A stretch of 64,000 nucleotides of DNA from positions 62,001 to 126,000 of the forward strand of contig NZ_RFFL01000006.1 of NCBI RefSeq assembly GCF_003696285.1, given 5' to 3'. A model generated the notes under the pieces. It worked only from the letters and a program-made list of their open reading frames with translations. It ran no database searches and was not told the DNA's origin. Both the position numbers and the translations under genes were made by a program. Of this stretch, positions 34,175-45,802 are shown piece after piece; position 1 is the stretch's first letter, and each line of letters begins with the position of its first letter. The DNA comes from Stutzerimonas nitrititolerans. Its GTDB lineage: Bacteria > Pseudomonadota > Gammaproteobacteria > Pseudomonadales > Pseudomonadaceae.

Positions 34175-35224
34175 CTACCGGCTCAAGGCATCCAGCAACG
34201 CCTGATTCTGCTCCGGCGTGCCGATGGTGATGCGCAGGAACTGGTCGATGCGTGGCAGCTTGAAGTGGCGCACGATGATGCCCTCCTCGCGCAGGCTCGC
34301 CGCCAGCGTCGCCGCGTCCTGCTGCGGATGACGGGCGAAGATAAAGTTGGCTGCCGATGGCAGCACCTCGAAGCCCAGCGCCGTCATCGCGGCAACCACT
34401 GCCTCGCGACTGGCGATCACCTGCTGGCAAGTTTGCTGGAAGTGTTCACGATCCTCGAACGCCGCGGCGGCGCCGGCAATGGCGATGCGATCCAGCGGAT
34501 AGGAGTTGAAGCTGTTCTTGATGCGCTCCAGCGCCTCGATCAGATCAGGATGCCCAACCGCCAGACCAACGCGCAGACCGGCCAGCGAACGCGACTTGGA
34601 CAGCGTCTGGGTCACCAGCAGGTTCGGATAGCGATCGACCAGTGCAATGGCCGACTCGCCGCCGAAATCGATGTAGGCCTCATCTACCAGCACCACGGAA
34701 TCGGTATTGGCCTGCAGCAATCGCTCGATAGCACTCAGACCTAGCACACGTCCGGTGGGTGCGTTGGGGTTGGGGAAAATGATGCCGCCATTGGGACGAT
34801 CGTAATCGGCGACCTCGATCTGAAAGCTCTGGTCCAGCGCGATGGTTTCGTACTCGATGCCGTAGAGCCCGCAGTAGACCGGATAGAAACTGTAGGTCAC
34901 GTCGGGAAACAGTAGCGGCTTGCCATGCTGAAACAGCCCGTGGAAGGCATGCGCCAGCACCTCGTCGGAACCGTTGCCGACGAAGACCTGGGCGGGTTGC
35001 ACGCCGTAGTAATCGGCCACCGCCTGCTTCAGCCGCTCGCCATTCGGGTCCGGATACAGGCGCAGGCTATCGCCGATTTCCGCCTGCATCGCTGCGATCG
35101 CCCTGGGCGACGGGCCGTAGGGGTTTTCGTTGGTATTGAGCTTGACCAGCTTGCTCAGCTTCGGCTGCTCGCCCGGTACGTAAGGCACCAGGGTCTTGAC
35201 GAAGGGGCTCCAGAATTTGCTCAT
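34175..35224 (-). CDS. hisC: Histidinol-phosphate aminotransferase
   Basis: The 349-residue PLP enzyme converts imidazole-acetol phosphate and glutamate to histidinol phosphate. It has [12 protein letters not shown] at residues 29-40, NPNAPTGR (152-159), DEAYIDF (181-187) and the PLP lysine K210 in [14 protein letters not shown]. The ATG at 35224 is used; the open frame upstream runs through a repeat and does not look coding. It follows hisD after a repeat-containing gap and is transcribed with hisG and hisD in this scattered his cluster. Confidence 0.94.
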   Translation of the reverse strand: MSKFWSPFVKTLVPYVPGEQPKLSKLVKLNTNENPYGPSPRAIAAMQAEIGDSLRLYPDPNGERLKQAVADYYGVQPAQVFVGNGSDEVLAHAFHGLFQHGKPLLFPDVTYSFYPVYCGLYGIEYETIALDQSFQIEVADYDRPNGGIIFPNPNAPTGRVLGLSAIERLLQANTDSVVLVDEAYIDFGGESAIALVDRYPNLLVTQTLSKSRSLAGLRVGLAVGHPDLIEALERIKNSFNSYPLDRIAIAGAAAAFEDREHFQQTCQQVIASREAVVAAMTALGFEVLPSAANFIFARHPQQDAATLAASLREEGIIVRHFKLPRIDQFLRITIGTPEQNQALLDALSR

Positions 35225-35256
35225 CTGCCCTTCTCTCCTCGAATTCTTCGGTTTGC

Positions 35257-35325
35257 GTAGGGTGGAGAACCGCGAAGCGTTTTCCACCGCCGATAACGGC
35301 GGACAAGCAAAGCGTTGTCCGCCCA
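35257..35325. repeat. GTAGGGTGGA-family repeat between hisD and hisC
   Basis: GTAGGGTGGAGAACCGCGAA continues into CGTTTTCCACC, forming an imperfect hairpin. It is followed by a related unit (GGCGGACAAGCAAAGCGTTG then TCCGCC) with a hairpin of its own. The same opening appears at 50458 and in fragment near 28139, so this is a dispersed family separate from the REP elements. Confidence 0.65.
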
Positions 35326-35335
35326 CAGACAGCCC

Positions 35336-36646
35336 TCAGTTCTTGATCCGGTATTCCGCACTGCGCGCATGGGCGGTCAGCGACTCGCCACGGGCCAGCA
35401 CCGAGGCCACCTTGCCAAGCTCCGACGCACCTTCGGCCGAACAGTTGATGATCGACGAACGCTTCTGGAAGTCGTACACGCCCAGCGGCGAAGAAAAACG
35501 CGCGGTGCCCGAGGTCGGCAGCACATGGTTGGGGCCAGCGCAGTAATCGCCCAGGGCCTCCGCGGTGTAACGGCCCATGAAGATCGCACCGGCGTGGCGG
35601 ATCTGCGGCAGGTACTGGTCGGGATCTTCCACCGACAACTCGAGGTGCTCGGGCGCAATGCGGTTGGCCACTTCGATGGCCTGGGCCATGTCGGCGACCT
35701 GGATCAAGGCGCCACGTCCTTCGATGGAGGTGCGGGCGATCTCGGCTCGCTCCAGGGTCGGCAGCAGGCGCGCAATGCTCTCGGCGACCTTGTCGAGGAA
35801 CGCCGCATCGGGACTGACCAGGATCGACTGCGCATCCTCATCGTGCTCGGCCTGGGAGAACAGGTCCATGGCGATCCAGTCCGGGTCGGTCTGGCCGTCG
35901 CAGACGACGAGGATTTCCGAAGGCCCGGCGATCATGTCGATGCCGACCTTGCCGAACACGTGGCGCTTGGCGGTGGCGACGTAGATGTTGCCCGGACCGA
36001 CGATCTTGTCCACCGGCGGTACGCTCTCGGTACCGTAGGCCAGCGCGGCCACGGCCTGGGCGCCGCCGATGGTGAAGACCCGATCGACTCCGGCGATGCA
36101 GGCTGCGGCCAGCACCAGCTCGTTGATCTCACCGCGGGGGGTCGGCACCACCATGACCACCTCGGGTACGCCGGCGACCTTCGCCGGAATCGCGTTCATC
36201 AGCACCGAGGATGGATAGGAGGCCTTGCCGCCCGGCACATAAAGGCCGGCACGATCCAGCGGGGTGACCTTCTGGCCGAGGACGGTGCCGTCGGCCTCGG
36301 TGTAGGTCCAGGAATCCTGTTTCTGCTTCTCGTGGTAGCTGCGCACGCGCTCGGCAGCTACCTCCAACGCCCTGCGCTGCTCGGCGCTGATGCGCTCCAG
36401 GGCCAGCTCCAGACGCTCGCGCGGCAGGATCAGATCGGCCATGGAAGCGACTTCAAGCCCGTCGAAACGCCGGGTCAGCTCCACCAGCGCGGCATCGCCA
36501 CGCTCGCGCACGGCCTGGATGATCTCCAGCACGCGCTGGTTGACCCCATCGTCGGATACGCTTTCCCAGCTCAGCAGATGGTCCAGATGCCGGGCGAAAT
36601 CGGCATCGGCAGCGTTGAGTCGGCGAACAGCGATGGGAGCGGTCAT
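35336..36646 (-). CDS. hisD: Histidinol dehydrogenase
   Basis: The 436-residue zinc enzyme oxidises histidinol to histidine in two NAD-dependent steps. Visible family blocks include [61 protein letters not shown] and the catalytic region [15 protein letters not shown]. The ATG at 36646 has GAGG six bases upstream, so the four extra upstream codons are excluded. It lies 129 bases after hisG. Confidence 0.96.
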   Translation of the reverse strand: MTAPIAVRRLNAADADFARHLDHLLSWESVSDDGVNQRVLEIIQAVRERGDAALVELTRRFDGLEVASMADLILPRERLELALERISAEQRRALEVAAERVRSYHEKQKQDSWTYTEADGTVLGQKVTPLDRAGLYVPGGKASYPSSVLMNAIPAKVAGVPEVVMVVPTPRGEINELVLAAACIAGVDRVFTIGGAQAVAALAYGTESVPPVDKIVGPGNIYVATAKRHVFGKVGIDMIAGPSEILVVCDGQTDPDWIAMDLFSQAEHDEDAQSILVSPDAAFLDKVAESIARLLPTLERAEIARTSIEGRGALIQVADMAQAIEVANRIAPEHLELSVEDPDQYLPQIRHAGAIFMGRYTAEALGDYCAGPNHVLPTSGTARFSSPLGVYDFQKRSSIINCSAEGASELGKVASVLARGESLTAHARSAEYRIKN

Positions 36647-36775
36647 AGTGAGCCTCATGGGTGGCTGGAACGGTATTTTCAGGCGCCCGCTAGCTTAGCA
36701 AGCCCACCGTGCGGGCACCTGAGAATTTCGGCTATGACACGGATAGGCAAGCGCGGTGGCTACCGCGAGAGAGCG

Positions 36776-37408
36776 TCAGTGTCGATGCTGCTCGACAGCC
36801 GCCTGCAGGGCATCGATCAGCGCCTGGATGCGCGAATGCTGCATCTTCATCGAGGCCTTGTTGACCACCAGCCGCGAGCTGATGTGGCAGATCAGTTCCT
36901 GCGGTTCCAGGCCATTGGCGCGCAATGTATTGCCGGTATCCACCACATCGATGATCTTGTCGGCGAGGCCCACCAGCGGTGCTAGCTCCATCGAGCCATA
37001 GAGCTTGATGATGTCGACCTGGCGGCCCTGCTGGGCGTAGTAGCGCTTGGCGACGTTGACGAACTTGGTCGCCACCCGCAGGCGCCCCTTAGGCTCCGGC
37101 GCACCGACCTTGCCGGCGGTCATCAGCTTGCAGTTGGCGATCTGCAGGTCCAGCGGCTCGTAAAGGCCTTGGCCGCCATACTCCATAAGCACGTCCTTGC
37201 CCGCCACGCCGAGGTCCGCGGCACCATGCTCGACATAGGTCGGCACGTCCGTGGCGCGCACGATGAGCAGGCGCACGTCATCCTGGGTGGTGGGGATGAT
37301 CAGCTTGCGGCTCTTCTCGGGATTCTCGGTCGGGACGATACCCGCCGCCGCCAGCAATGGCAGGGTGTCATCGAGAATGCGGCCTTTGGACAGGGCGATG
37401 GTGAGCAT
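36776..37408 (-). CDS. hisG: ATP phosphoribosyltransferase, short form
   Basis: The 210-residue protein catalyses the first histidine step, joining ATP and PRPP. It opens [18 protein letters not shown] and has the PRPP-binding block [31 protein letters not shown]. It ends soon after, lacking the regulatory ACT-like domain of long HisG. Short forms need the HisZ subunit; hisZ is not in the window and in pseudomonads is encoded elsewhere. It is followed by hisD and hisC. Confidence 0.95.
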   Translation of the reverse strand: MLTIALSKGRILDDTLPLLAAAGIVPTENPEKSRKLIIPTTQDDVRLLIVRATDVPTYVEHGAADLGVAGKDVLMEYGGQGLYEPLDLQIANCKLMTAGKVGAPEPKGRLRVATKFVNVAKRYYAQQGRQVDIIKLYGSMELAPLVGLADKIIDVVDTGNTLRANGLEPQELICHISSRLVVNKASMKMQHSRIQALIDALQAAVEQHRH

Positions 37409-37479
37409 TGCGTTAATCCTTGAGTTCCGCTCGTTCGAACGATCAGCACCTTTCAGTTCTGACCGTTCGAACGGCGTTG

Positions 37480-37502
37480 TTCGCCAGCGAGCTGGCTCCT
37501 AC
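37480..37502. repeat. REP element between hisG and murA
   Basis: The palindrome TTCGCCAGCGAGCTGGCTCC continues to TAC at 37502 and matches the REP family elsewhere in the window. Just before it, two GTTCGAAC palindromes (about 37431-37438 and 37464-37472) in an inverted arrangement form a separate unnamed symmetric structure upstream of hisG. Confidence 0.7.
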
Positions 37503-37516
37503 ATGAGGCTGCCGCG

Positions 37517-39132
<1,616 letters not shown>

Positions 39133-39237
39133 GTTCAACCTCGATCGGCGCCGGACGCGCACGGCCGGCCATCATACAAAAAAGCCCGGAGCCTGCGAAC
39201 CCCGGCACTACGCCACCTAACGAACAGGTCACGCGAC

Positions 39238-39714
39238 TCAGCGATTCTCCATCAGGTTGTCGCCGACGTACTCTCCAGTGGAATCTATCGCCTTGCTGGA
39301 GGGGAATCGGTGCGAGGCGAACCTGACGGCCAGCACCGAAAGCGACAGAAGGAATATTCCGCCGCACAGATACACCAACCCGATATCGGGCGCCCTGTGG
39401 TGGGATACATCGCCAATCAGGTAGCGAGTCAAGGCCGTTATCGCGATGTAGAGCAGGAAGCGTATGGGGAGGTGATTAGTCTTGAAATAAATCCCGACCA
39501 TCGCGCCCAGCTCCAGATAAATGAAGAGCAGGAGGATGTCATCGATGCTGGCATGGCCTTTATCGACCATCCCCAGAAAGGCCACCACCGAGGCCCATGC
39601 GGTGGCTGCACCAATGGCAAACAGGCCGAGGTAGTGAAAGCCCTCGACCATGAGGTTGCCAATCGCATTGGCGCCATCATGCATACGTTTACGACTGAGG
39701 TCCGCCCACTTCAT
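39238..39714 (-). CDS. PsiE-like membrane protein in the mla operon
   Basis: The 158-residue protein has about four hydrophobic helices (near 24-46, 56-76, 82-98 and 110-128) and the PsiE-type block DDILLLFIYLELGAMVGIYF followed by LPIRFLLYIAITALTRYL. PsiE is a phosphate-starvation-inducible membrane protein of unknown function. Its ATG overlaps the mlaB stop (39711-39714), so it is translationally coupled to the lipid-transport operon. I do not recall this gene at this place in P. aeruginosa. Confidence 0.8.
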   Translation of the reverse strand: MKWADLSRKRMHDGANAIGNLMVEGFHYLGLFAIGAATAWASVVAFLGMVDKGHASIDDILLLFIYLELGAMVGIYFKTNHLPIRFLLYIAITALTRYLIGDVSHHRAPDIGLVYLCGGIFLLSLSVLAVRFASHRFPSSKAIDSTGEYVGDNLMENR

Positions 39715-40040
39715 GCTCGATCGACTCCCGGGGTATCGTTGGCCAGCGGCAGCACGTCCAGCAGGCCGGAAACCCTGGCGATCTGCTGCATATCCTGCGG
39801 AAGATTGGCGATGGACACGTCACGACCGAGCTTCTTCGCATCGCGGACGAAGCACAGCAGCAACGACAAGCCGACGCTGCTGGACTTCTCGACGCCGCCA
39901 CAATCGATCCGCAGCCCCGCACCCTGGCCTTCGCGAATCAGCGCCTGCCCGGTCCGGCGCAATGCCGGCGCGGACCGGTAGTCGAGCACGCCGAGCATTC
40001 GCAGCTCGCCGGCAGCGCCCTCGATGCGCCCGTCACTCAT
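39711..40040 (-). CDS. mlaB: STAS-domain protein of the Mla complex
   Basis: The 109-residue protein is a single STAS domain with GGVEKSSSVGLSLLLCFVRDAKKLG around the conserved serine. In the MlaFEDB complex, MlaB binds the ATPase MlaF and stimulates it. The ATG at 40040 overlaps the end of mlaC by eight bases. Order mlaF-E-D-C-B and coupling to the next gene indicate one operon. Confidence 0.88.
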   Translation of the reverse strand: MSDGRIEGAAGELRMLGVLDYRSAPALRRTGQALIREGQGAGLRIDCGGVEKSSSVGLSLLLCFVRDAKKLGRDVSIANLPQDMQQIARVSGLLDVLPLANDTPGVDRA

Positions 40041-40680
40041 CGCCGACAGCCTGCTGACCGGCCTGGGTGTCCTTGGCACGGGCTACCACTTCGGCCCAGC
40101 CGTCGATGGTCTTGTCCAGGTCGCCGCCATTCTTCTGCATCGCATCGGCGAACTGATCACGGAACAGCTTGCCGATGTTGATGCCGTTGATGATCACGTT
40201 GCGTACGCGCCATTCGCCGTTGTTGGTCATGGTGTAGGACACCGGGTAGATCTCGCCTTGGCGACCGGTCACTTCCATGCCGACGCTGGTGCGCTCCGGA
40301 TCCTGCTTGCCACTGGGCGGCAGCACACGAATCTGCTGGTTGTTGTACTCCAGCAGCGCGTTGCCGTAGAACTGCATGAGGCTGCGCTTGAAGTTTTCCT
40401 GGAAGCGATTCATCTGCTCGGGAGTCGCGTTGCGCGAGTAGCGGACCGTCATGATGCTGCGCGAGATGCCTTCGGCATCCACCACCGGGCCGAGAATCCC
40501 GTTCAGTGCGTCATAGAACGCCGAAGGGTCCTGGCGATACCGCTCCTTGTTGGTCTTGAGATCGGCCAACAGCTGATCGGTGGTCTGCTGGATCACCTCA
40601 TGGGCACTCGGAGCGGCCTGGGCAAACAGCGGCACGCAAGCCAGCAGGACCAACAAGCCACGACGCAGGGCAGTCATCAT
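40033..40680 (-). CDS. mlaC: Periplasmic phospholipid-binding protein MlaC
   Basis: The protein (215 residues from the ATG at 40680) has a signal peptide ending near FAQAAPSAHE and the MlaC/Ttg2D fold (YSRNATPEQMNRFQENFKRSLMQFYGNALLEY, GEWRVRNVIINGINIGKLFRDQF). It shuttles phospholipid between the outer-membrane MlaA complex and the inner-membrane MlaD ring. GAGGAT lies seven bases before 40680, favouring this start over the ATG at 40695 that overlaps mlaD. Confidence 0.93.
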   Translation of the reverse strand: MMTALRRGLLVLLACVPLFAQAAPSAHEVIQQTTDQLLADLKTNKERYRQDPSAFYDALNGILGPVVDAEGISRSIMTVRYSRNATPEQMNRFQENFKRSLMQFYGNALLEYNNQQIRVLPPSGKQDPERTSVGMEVTGRQGEIYPVSYTMTNNGEWRVRNVIINGINIGKLFRDQFADAMQKNGGDLDKTIDGWAEVVARAKDTQAGQQAVGDE

Positions 40681-40691
40681 GTCGAAAATCC

Positions 40692-41150
40692 TCATTCTTT
40701 GTTCACGGTATTGAGCAGGAACTTGCCGATCAGCTCTTCCAGCACCAGCGAAGACTGGGTGTCGCGAATCACGTCGCCATCGGCCAGCACTTCTTCGTCT
40801 CCGCCGACGCTGATGCCGATGTACTTCTCGCCCAGCAGCCCCGCGGTCAGGATCGAAGCCGTGGAGTCGGCCGGCAGGATGTCCACGTTACGCTGAACCT
40901 CCATGGTCACGCGCCCGGTGTAGCTGTCACGATCCAGATCGATGGCGGTCACCTTGCCGATGGTGACACCGGCCATGGTGACCTTGGATCTGACCGTAAG
41001 ACCGGCAATATTGTCGAAATAGGCATACAGCTTGTAACTGTCGGTGTGCCCCGCCGTTATGCCACTGACCCGCAGCGACAACAGCAGCAGGGCCAGCAGG
41101 CCGGCCAGCAGGAACAGGCCGACACCAATTTCCAGGGTGCGGATACGCAT
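40692..41150 (-). CDS. mlaD: MCE-domain protein MlaD
   Basis: The 152-residue protein has one N-terminal membrane helix (about 8-26) and one MCE domain (KLYAYFDNIAGLTVRSKVTMAGVTIGKVTAI, STASILTAGLLGEKYIGISVGG). Six copies form the periplasmic ring on MlaE that accepts lipid from or gives it to MlaC. Its ATG overlaps the mlaE stop by one base. Confidence 0.95.
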   Translation of the reverse strand: MRIRTLEIGVGLFLLAGLLALLLLSLRVSGITAGHTDSYKLYAYFDNIAGLTVRSKVTMAGVTIGKVTAIDLDRDSYTGRVTMEVQRNVDILPADSTASILTAGLLGEKYIGISVGGDEEVLADGDVIRDTQSSLVLEELIGKFLLNTVNKE

Positions 41151-41947
41151 CAGAAATCTCCAAACATCAGGGCGGTCAGAATGAAATCGAGGCCGAGTAC
41201 TGCCAGCGAGGCATAGACGACGGTACGGGTGGTGGCGCGGCTGATGCCCTCGGAGGTGGGCTCGCAGTCATAGCCCTGGAAGACCGCGATCCAGGTCACC
41301 ACCAGGGCGAAAACCAGGCTCTTGATTATCCCGTTGACGACATCGGTCGAGAAGTTGACGCTGTTCTGCATGTTGCCCCAGAACGATCCGTCATACACGC
41401 CCAGCCAGCTCACCGCGACCATGGCGCCGCCCCAGATGCCCACCACGTTAAAGATCAGCGTCAGCAACGGCAGCGAGATGAAACCTGCCCACAGGCGTGG
41501 CGCGACAATGTACTTGAGCGGATCGACGCCGATCATTTCCAAGCTCGACAGCTGCTCGGTGGACTTCATGTTGCCAATCTCGGCAGCCAGCGCCGACCCC
41601 GCGCGCCCGGCGAACAGCAGCGCGGTCACCACCGGCCCCAGTTCGCGCAGCAGGGTCAGGGCCACCATCTGCCCGACGGCCTGCTCCGAGCCGTAGTTGC
41701 TGAGGATGCTGTAGCCCTGCAGCGCCAGCACCATACCGATGAAGATGCCCGAGACCACGACGATCGCCAGCGACAGCACGCCGACCGAGTAAAGCTGCTT
41801 GCACAGCAATGTCAGGCCATTGTCGAAGCCGCCACGGCCGAACAGCGCATGCACCAGGAACAGTGTCGAGCGTCCCAGCGCCGCCAGCACGTCGAGGCCG
41901 GCCTTGCCCAGCAGGCGAACCCGCTCCAGCGGGGAACGCTTACGCAT
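41150..41947 (-). CDS. mlaE: Phospholipid ABC transporter permease MlaE
   Basis: The 265-residue permease has five to six hydrophobic segments and the family hallmarks [38 protein letters not shown] and [25 protein letters not shown]. It forms the dimeric membrane core under the MlaD ring. The ATG at 41947 overlaps the mlaF stop by eight bases; the extra codons upstream belong to mlaF in another frame. Confidence 0.95.
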   Translation of the reverse strand: MRKRSPLERVRLLGKAGLDVLAALGRSTLFLVHALFGRGGFDNGLTLLCKQLYSVGVLSLAIVVVSGIFIGMVLALQGYSILSNYGSEQAVGQMVALTLLRELGPVVTALLFAGRAGSALAAEIGNMKSTEQLSSLEMIGVDPLKYIVAPRLWAGFISLPLLTLIFNVVGIWGGAMVAVSWLGVYDGSFWGNMQNSVNFSTDVVNGIIKSLVFALVVTWIAVFQGYDCEPTSEGISRATTRTVVYASLAVLGLDFILTALMFGDF

Positions 41948-42761
41948 CGCTGCCTCCCAACAGATCATCGGCGTAGGCCTGCGCCGGAAAATGAAAAGGA
42001 ACGGGACCATCGGCGGTACCGGTCATGAACTGCCTGATGCGCGGATTATCCGATTCGCGCAGTTGCGCCGGCGTGCCCTGCCCCAGCACCTGCCCTTCGC
42101 CAATCACATAGATGTAGTCGGCGATGCTCGCCGTTTCGGCCAGGTCGTGGGAAACCACGATGCTGGTGATGCCCAGGGCATCGTTGAGCAGACGGATCAG
42201 ACGCACCAGCACGCCCATGGCGATCGGGTCCTGGCCGGCGAAAGGCTCGTCGTACAGCAGGATCTGCGGGTCCAGCGCGATAGCCCGAGCCAGGGCGACG
42301 CGCCGCCGCATGCCACCGGACAGCTCATCGGGCATCAGCTCGACGGCGCCGCGCAAGCCGACCGCCTGCAGCTTCATCAGGACGATGTCGCGAATCATCT
42401 CTTCCGGTAGCTTGGTGTGGACGCGCAGCGGGAAGGCGACGTTCTCGAAGACGTCGAGATCGGTGAACAGCGCGCCGCTCTGGAACAGTACGCCCATCTG
42501 CTTGCGCATATCGAACAGCTCGCTGCGCGACAGGCTCGGAAGATTCTGCCCACCCACCCAGACCTCGCCGCGGGCTGGCATCAGCTGCGCGGCGATCAGG
42601 CGCAGCAGGGTCGTCTTGCCACAACCGGACGGCCCCATGATGGCCGTGACCTTGCCGCGCGGAATGGCGATATCGACATCCTTGAAGATGCTCCGCTCAC
42701 CGCGCTGGAAGGTGACACCTTTCAGCTCGACGGCATTGGCATGGGTATTGGCGGCACTCAT
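41940..42761 (-). CDS. mlaF: Phospholipid ABC transporter ATPase MlaF
   Basis: The 273-residue ABC ATPase has Walker [10 protein letters not shown] (about 43-51), the signature [14 protein letters not shown], Walker [14 protein letters not shown] and the switch histidine in [12 protein letters not shown]. It powers MlaE and is regulated by MlaB. It starts the mlaFEDCB operon. A TATAGT box on the minus strand at 42893-42898 is a possible -10, with a poorly spaced -35. Confidence 0.95.
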   Translation of the reverse strand: MSAANTHANAVELKGVTFQRGERSIFKDVDIAIPRGKVTAIMGPSGCGKTTLLRLIAAQLMPARGEVWVGGQNLPSLSRSELFDMRKQMGVLFQSGALFTDLDVFENVAFPLRVHTKLPEEMIRDIVLMKLQAVGLRGAVELMPDELSGGMRRRVALARAIALDPQILLYDEPFAGQDPIAMGVLVRLIRLLNDALGITSIVVSHDLAETASIADYIYVIGEGQVLGQGTPAQLRESDNPRIRQFMTGTADGPVPFHFPAQAYADDLLGGSDA

Positions 42762-43165
42762 CGGGTCTCCTTATATACGGCTCGAAGCCTGCCGAACTCG
42801 CGACGAGCCGCGACGAACCTATCGACAGACCCTACACAGACGCGTCCCGCCCTGGCGGGGATACGTCGGTGCCTGACCGTTTTCGGGGGCGCACTATATC
42901 ACTCGCCACCCGCACACGCCCAACCAGCACAGGGTTCTCCTGGTGCAACCACAATAACCCTGCAGCAGACGTAAGGCGTCTGCGCCGCGCATTGGGCGAC
43001 GCGAGGACAGGAGCAGGCCAGATTTGAACGTGTTACCCAAGATTTCGGCACCTTCACCATGCGAAGCGCCCCGGGCGAGTTCACGCAGCCCCTCCTTTTC
43101 GCCCCGCAACCGGCACGCGGTTTCCGCTATAATCCCCCGCTTTTCAGTCAGACGATCTTGCCGAC
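42762..43165. other. mlaF-kdsD divergent intergenic region
   Basis: This 404-base spacer separates the leftward mla operon from the rightward kds-lpt operon. I see no credible gene. It holds a leftward -10-like TATAGT (42893-42898), a small hairpin CCGCCCTGGCGGGG near 42848-42860 and a rightward TATAAT at 43128-43133. The long middle part, roughly 42920-43100, shows nothing I can name. Confidence 0.55.
43128..43133 (+). promoter_or_regulatory. Candidate -10 box for kdsD-kdsC-lpt
   Basis: A perfect TATAAT is placed 32 bases before the kdsD ATG. The -35 region (GCAACC-like, 16-17 bases upstream) is weak. Confidence 0.5.
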
Positions 43166-44140
43166 ATGACCCAGAGCAGCCAGTTGATCGAAGCCGCGCA
43201 GCGCACCATAGGCCTGGAAATCGAAGCGGTGGAACAGCTCCGGTCGCGCATCGACGAGCACTTCGTGCGCGCTTGCGAACTGATCCTCGCCTGCAAGGGC
43301 CGGGTGGTGGTGGTGGGCATGGGCAAGTCGGGCCATATCGGCAACAAGATCGCCGCGACACTGGCCAGCACCGGCACCGCCGCGTTCTTCGTGCACCCGG
43401 CCGAGGCCAGCCATGGCGACATGGGCATGATCACCCGCGACGACGTGGTGCTGGCACTCTCCAACTCCGGCACCACCAATGAAATCGTGACCTTGCTGCC
43501 GCTGATCAAGCGCCTGGGCATCACCCTGATCAGCATGACCGGCAATCCGGCCTCGGTACTGGCCAAGGCTGCCGCCGTCAATCTAGACGCCAGCGTCGCC
43601 GCCGAAGCCTGCCCGCTCAACCTGGCGCCCACATCATCGACCACCGCCAGCCTGGTGCTGGGCGACGCGTTGGCCATCGCGCTGCTGGAAGCGCGCGGCT
43701 TCACCGCCGAGGATTTCGCCTTTTCCCACCCCGGCGGCGCACTGGGCCGGCGCCTGCTACTGAAGGTCGAACACGTGATGCACAGCGGCGCGCAACTGCC
43801 GCAGGTCAGCCGCGGCACCTCGCTGCGTGACGCGCTGCTGGAAATGACCCAGAAGGGGCTCGGCATGACGGTGGTGCTGGACGAGGACGGCGGACTGGCC
43901 GGAGTCTTCACCGACGGTGACCTGCGCCGCACCCTGGACAAGGGCATCGACGTGCGCCAGGCCCAGATCGACCAGGTGATGACCGCGCGTGGCAAGACCG
44001 CCACGGCCGACATGCTCGCCGCCGAAGCCCTGAAGATCATGGAAGACAACAAGATCAACGCGCTGGTGGTCATCGACGAACAGAACCGCCCGATCGGCGC
44101 CTTGAACATGCACGACCTGCTGCGCGCCGGAGTGATGTGA
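43166..44140 (+). CDS. kdsD: D-arabinose-5-phosphate isomerase
   Basis: The 324-residue protein has an N-terminal SIS sugar-isomerase domain (VVVVGMGKSGHIGNKIAATLASTG near 47-70, FFVHPAEASHGDMGM) and two C-terminal CBS domains (about 205-324). It makes arabinose 5-phosphate from ribulose 5-phosphate for KDO synthesis. Its stop overlaps the kdsC start (TGATG). It begins the LPS operon kdsD-kdsC-lptC-lptH-lptB. Confidence 0.95.
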   Translation: MTQSSQLIEAAQRTIGLEIEAVEQLRSRIDEHFVRACELILACKGRVVVVGMGKSGHIGNKIAATLASTGTAAFFVHPAEASHGDMGMITRDDVVLALSNSGTTNEIVTLLPLIKRLGITLISMTGNPASVLAKAAAVNLDASVAAEACPLNLAPTSSTTASLVLGDALAIALLEARGFTAEDFAFSHPGGALGRRLLLKVEHVMHSGAQLPQVSRGTSLRDALLEMTQKGLGMTVVLDEDGGLAGVFTDGDLRRTLDKGIDVRQAQIDQVMTARGKTATADMLAAEALKIMEDNKINALVVIDEQNRPIGALNMHDLLRAGVM

Positions 44141-44661
44141 TGAACCAGCTTCTGCAACGCGCCCGCGATGTCCGCCTGGCGATATTCGATGTCGATGGCG
44201 TACTCACCGACGGCAGGCTTTACTTCCTTACCGACGGCAGCGAGTTCAAGACCTTCAACACGCTGGATGGGCATGGCATCAAGATGCTGATCAACTCGGG
44301 CGTACGCACGGCGATCATCAGCGGGCGCAAGACGCCCGTCGTCGAACGACGCGCGCAGAACCTCGGCATCCAGCACCTTTACCAGGGCCGCGAAGACAAG
44401 CTGGTCGTACTGGACGAGCTGCTTGCCGAACTGGGCCTCGACTACGCCGAAGTCGCCTACCTGGGCGACGACCTGCCGGACCTGCCGGTCATTCGCCGGG
44501 TCGGCCTGGGCATGGCCGTGGCCAGCGCCGATGCCTTCGTCCGCGAGCATGCCCACGGCGTGACCCAGGCCCGCGGCGGCGAAGGCGCGGCCCGCGAGTT
44601 CTGCGAACTGATCATGCGCGCCCAGGGCACTCTCGAAGCCGCCCAGTCCGCCTATCTCTAG
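44140..44661 (+). CDS. kdsC: 3-deoxy-D-manno-octulosonate 8-phosphate phosphatase
   Basis: The 173-residue HAD-family enzyme removes phosphate from KDO-8-phosphate. The nucleophile aspartates are in IFDVDGVLTDG (about 18-28); later motifs are ISGRKTP and YLGDDLPDLPVI. The ATG at 44140 is used in preference to the GTG one codon earlier. It couples to kdsD by a one-base overlap. Confidence 0.95.
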   Translation: MNQLLQRARDVRLAIFDVDGVLTDGRLYFLTDGSEFKTFNTLDGHGIKMLINSGVRTAIISGRKTPVVERRAQNLGIQHLYQGREDKLVVLDELLAELGLDYAEVAYLGDDLPDLPVIRRVGLGMAVASADAFVREHAHGVTQARGGEGAAREFCELIMRAQGTLEAAQSAYL

Positions 44662-44679
44662 GATCTGTCGAGGTTTTAC

Positions 44680-45252
44680 ATGCTGCGCAAGATCCGCTTC
44701 CCCGCCCTGCTGATACTCATCGCCGCGCTGCTGGTGGCGGTGGGTTACTGGAACATACGCCCCGAGAGCTTCATGCAGGTGCCAGCCGCCTCGACGGCCG
44801 GCCAGCCGGAGATCGACTTCTACGTGATCAATTCGCGCACCGTGCAGTATCAACCCGACGGCAAGCGCCACTACGAGCTGACCGCGGAGAAGATGGAACA
44901 CATCGCCGCCACCGACATGAGCCTGCTGACACGCCCGGACCTGCTGGCCTACCGCGGGACCGAACTACCCTGGCACGTGACCAGCGAACGCGGCGAGGTC
45001 GGCCCGCAGGGTCAGGAAGTCGAGCTGATCGACCAGGTTCGCGTCGAGCGTACCGACGCCAAAGGTCGCCCAACCATCATCACCACCAGCCGCCTGACCG
45101 TATTCCCCGAGAAGGATTATGCCCAGACCCGGCAACCCGTTAGAATCGAGGCCGCCAACGGCGTGACCACGGCCACGGGCATGAACGCGTATCTGAATGA
45201 AGGCAGGATGCTCCTGCTATCCAACGTAAGAGGCCAGCATGAGCTGCGTTAA
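44680..45252 (+). CDS. lptC: LPS export protein LptC
   Basis: The 190-residue bitopic protein has one N-terminal helix (about 8-23) and a periplasmic beta-jellyroll (YVINSRTVQYQPDGKRHYELTAEKMEH, LTVFPEKDYAQTRQPVRI). It takes LPS from LptBFG and hands it to the LptA/LptH bridge. Its 3' end overlaps the lptH start by 14 bases. Confidence 0.93.
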   Translation: MLRKIRFPALLILIAALLVAVGYWNIRPESFMQVPAASTAGQPEIDFYVINSRTVQYQPDGKRHYELTAEKMEHIAATDMSLLTRPDLLAYRGTELPWHVTSERGEVGPQGQEVELIDQVRVERTDAKGRPTIITTSRLTVFPEKDYAQTRQPVRIEAANGVTTATGMNAYLNEGRMLLLSNVRGQHELR

Positions 45253-45802
45253 GTCCCTTTCCCTCGTGCTCGGATTGAGCGCATTCCTGCTTGGCTCCAC
45301 CGCCTGGGCACTTCCCGAAGACCGCAACCAGCCCATCCGCATCCAGGCCGACACCGCCGAACTGGACGACAATCAGGGCGTTGCGGTCTATCGCGGCGAC
45401 GTGGTCATCACCCAGGGAACCATGATCATCACCGGCGATACCGTGACCATCACCCAGGACGCCAACGGCGATGTCGAAGTCTTCACCTCCGTCGGCAAGC
45501 CGGCCTATTACGAGCAGAAGCCCGCGGTGGACAAGGAAATCGTCAAGGCCTACGGCCTGACCATCCAGTATTTCGCTGCCAACGAGCGCATCGTGCTGAT
45601 CGACCAGGCCAAGGTCATCCAGGAAGGCAATACCTTCGAAGGCGAGAAGATCGTCTATGACACCCAGCGCCAGATCGTCAACGCCGGTCGCGCAACCAAC
45701 AACGACATCACCACCCCGCGCCCGCGGGTCGACATGGTGATCCAGCCGCGCAAGAAAGAAGCGCCCGCAACCGAAGCCCCCACTGCGGAGCAGGGCGAAT
45801 AA
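45239..45802 (+). CDS. lptH: Periplasmic LPS-bridge protein LptH (LptA)
   Basis: The 187-residue protein has a signal peptide (cut near STAWA-LPED) and an OstA-type beta-jellyroll: [29 protein letters not shown] and [20 protein letters not shown]. The acidic, proline-rich tail (from about 170) is a Pseudomonas feature. It polymerises to carry LPS across the periplasm to LptDE. It overlaps both lptC and lptB (TAATG). Confidence 0.94.
   Translation: MSCVKSLSLVLGLSAFLLGSTAWALPEDRNQPIRIQADTAELDDNQGVAVYRGDVVITQGTMIITGDTVTITQDANGDVEVFTSVGKPAYYEQKPAVDKEIVKAYGLTIQYFAANERIVLIDQAKVIQEGNTFEGEKIVYDTQRQIVNAGRATNNDITTPRPRVDMVIQPRKKEAPATEAPTAEQGE

Noticed and set aside
37428..37475. Two GTTCGAAC palindromes as a tRNA T-loop or remnant
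   Set aside because: GTTCGAAC resembles a T-loop, but no acceptor or anticodon arm flanks either copy; they form a simple inverted pair.
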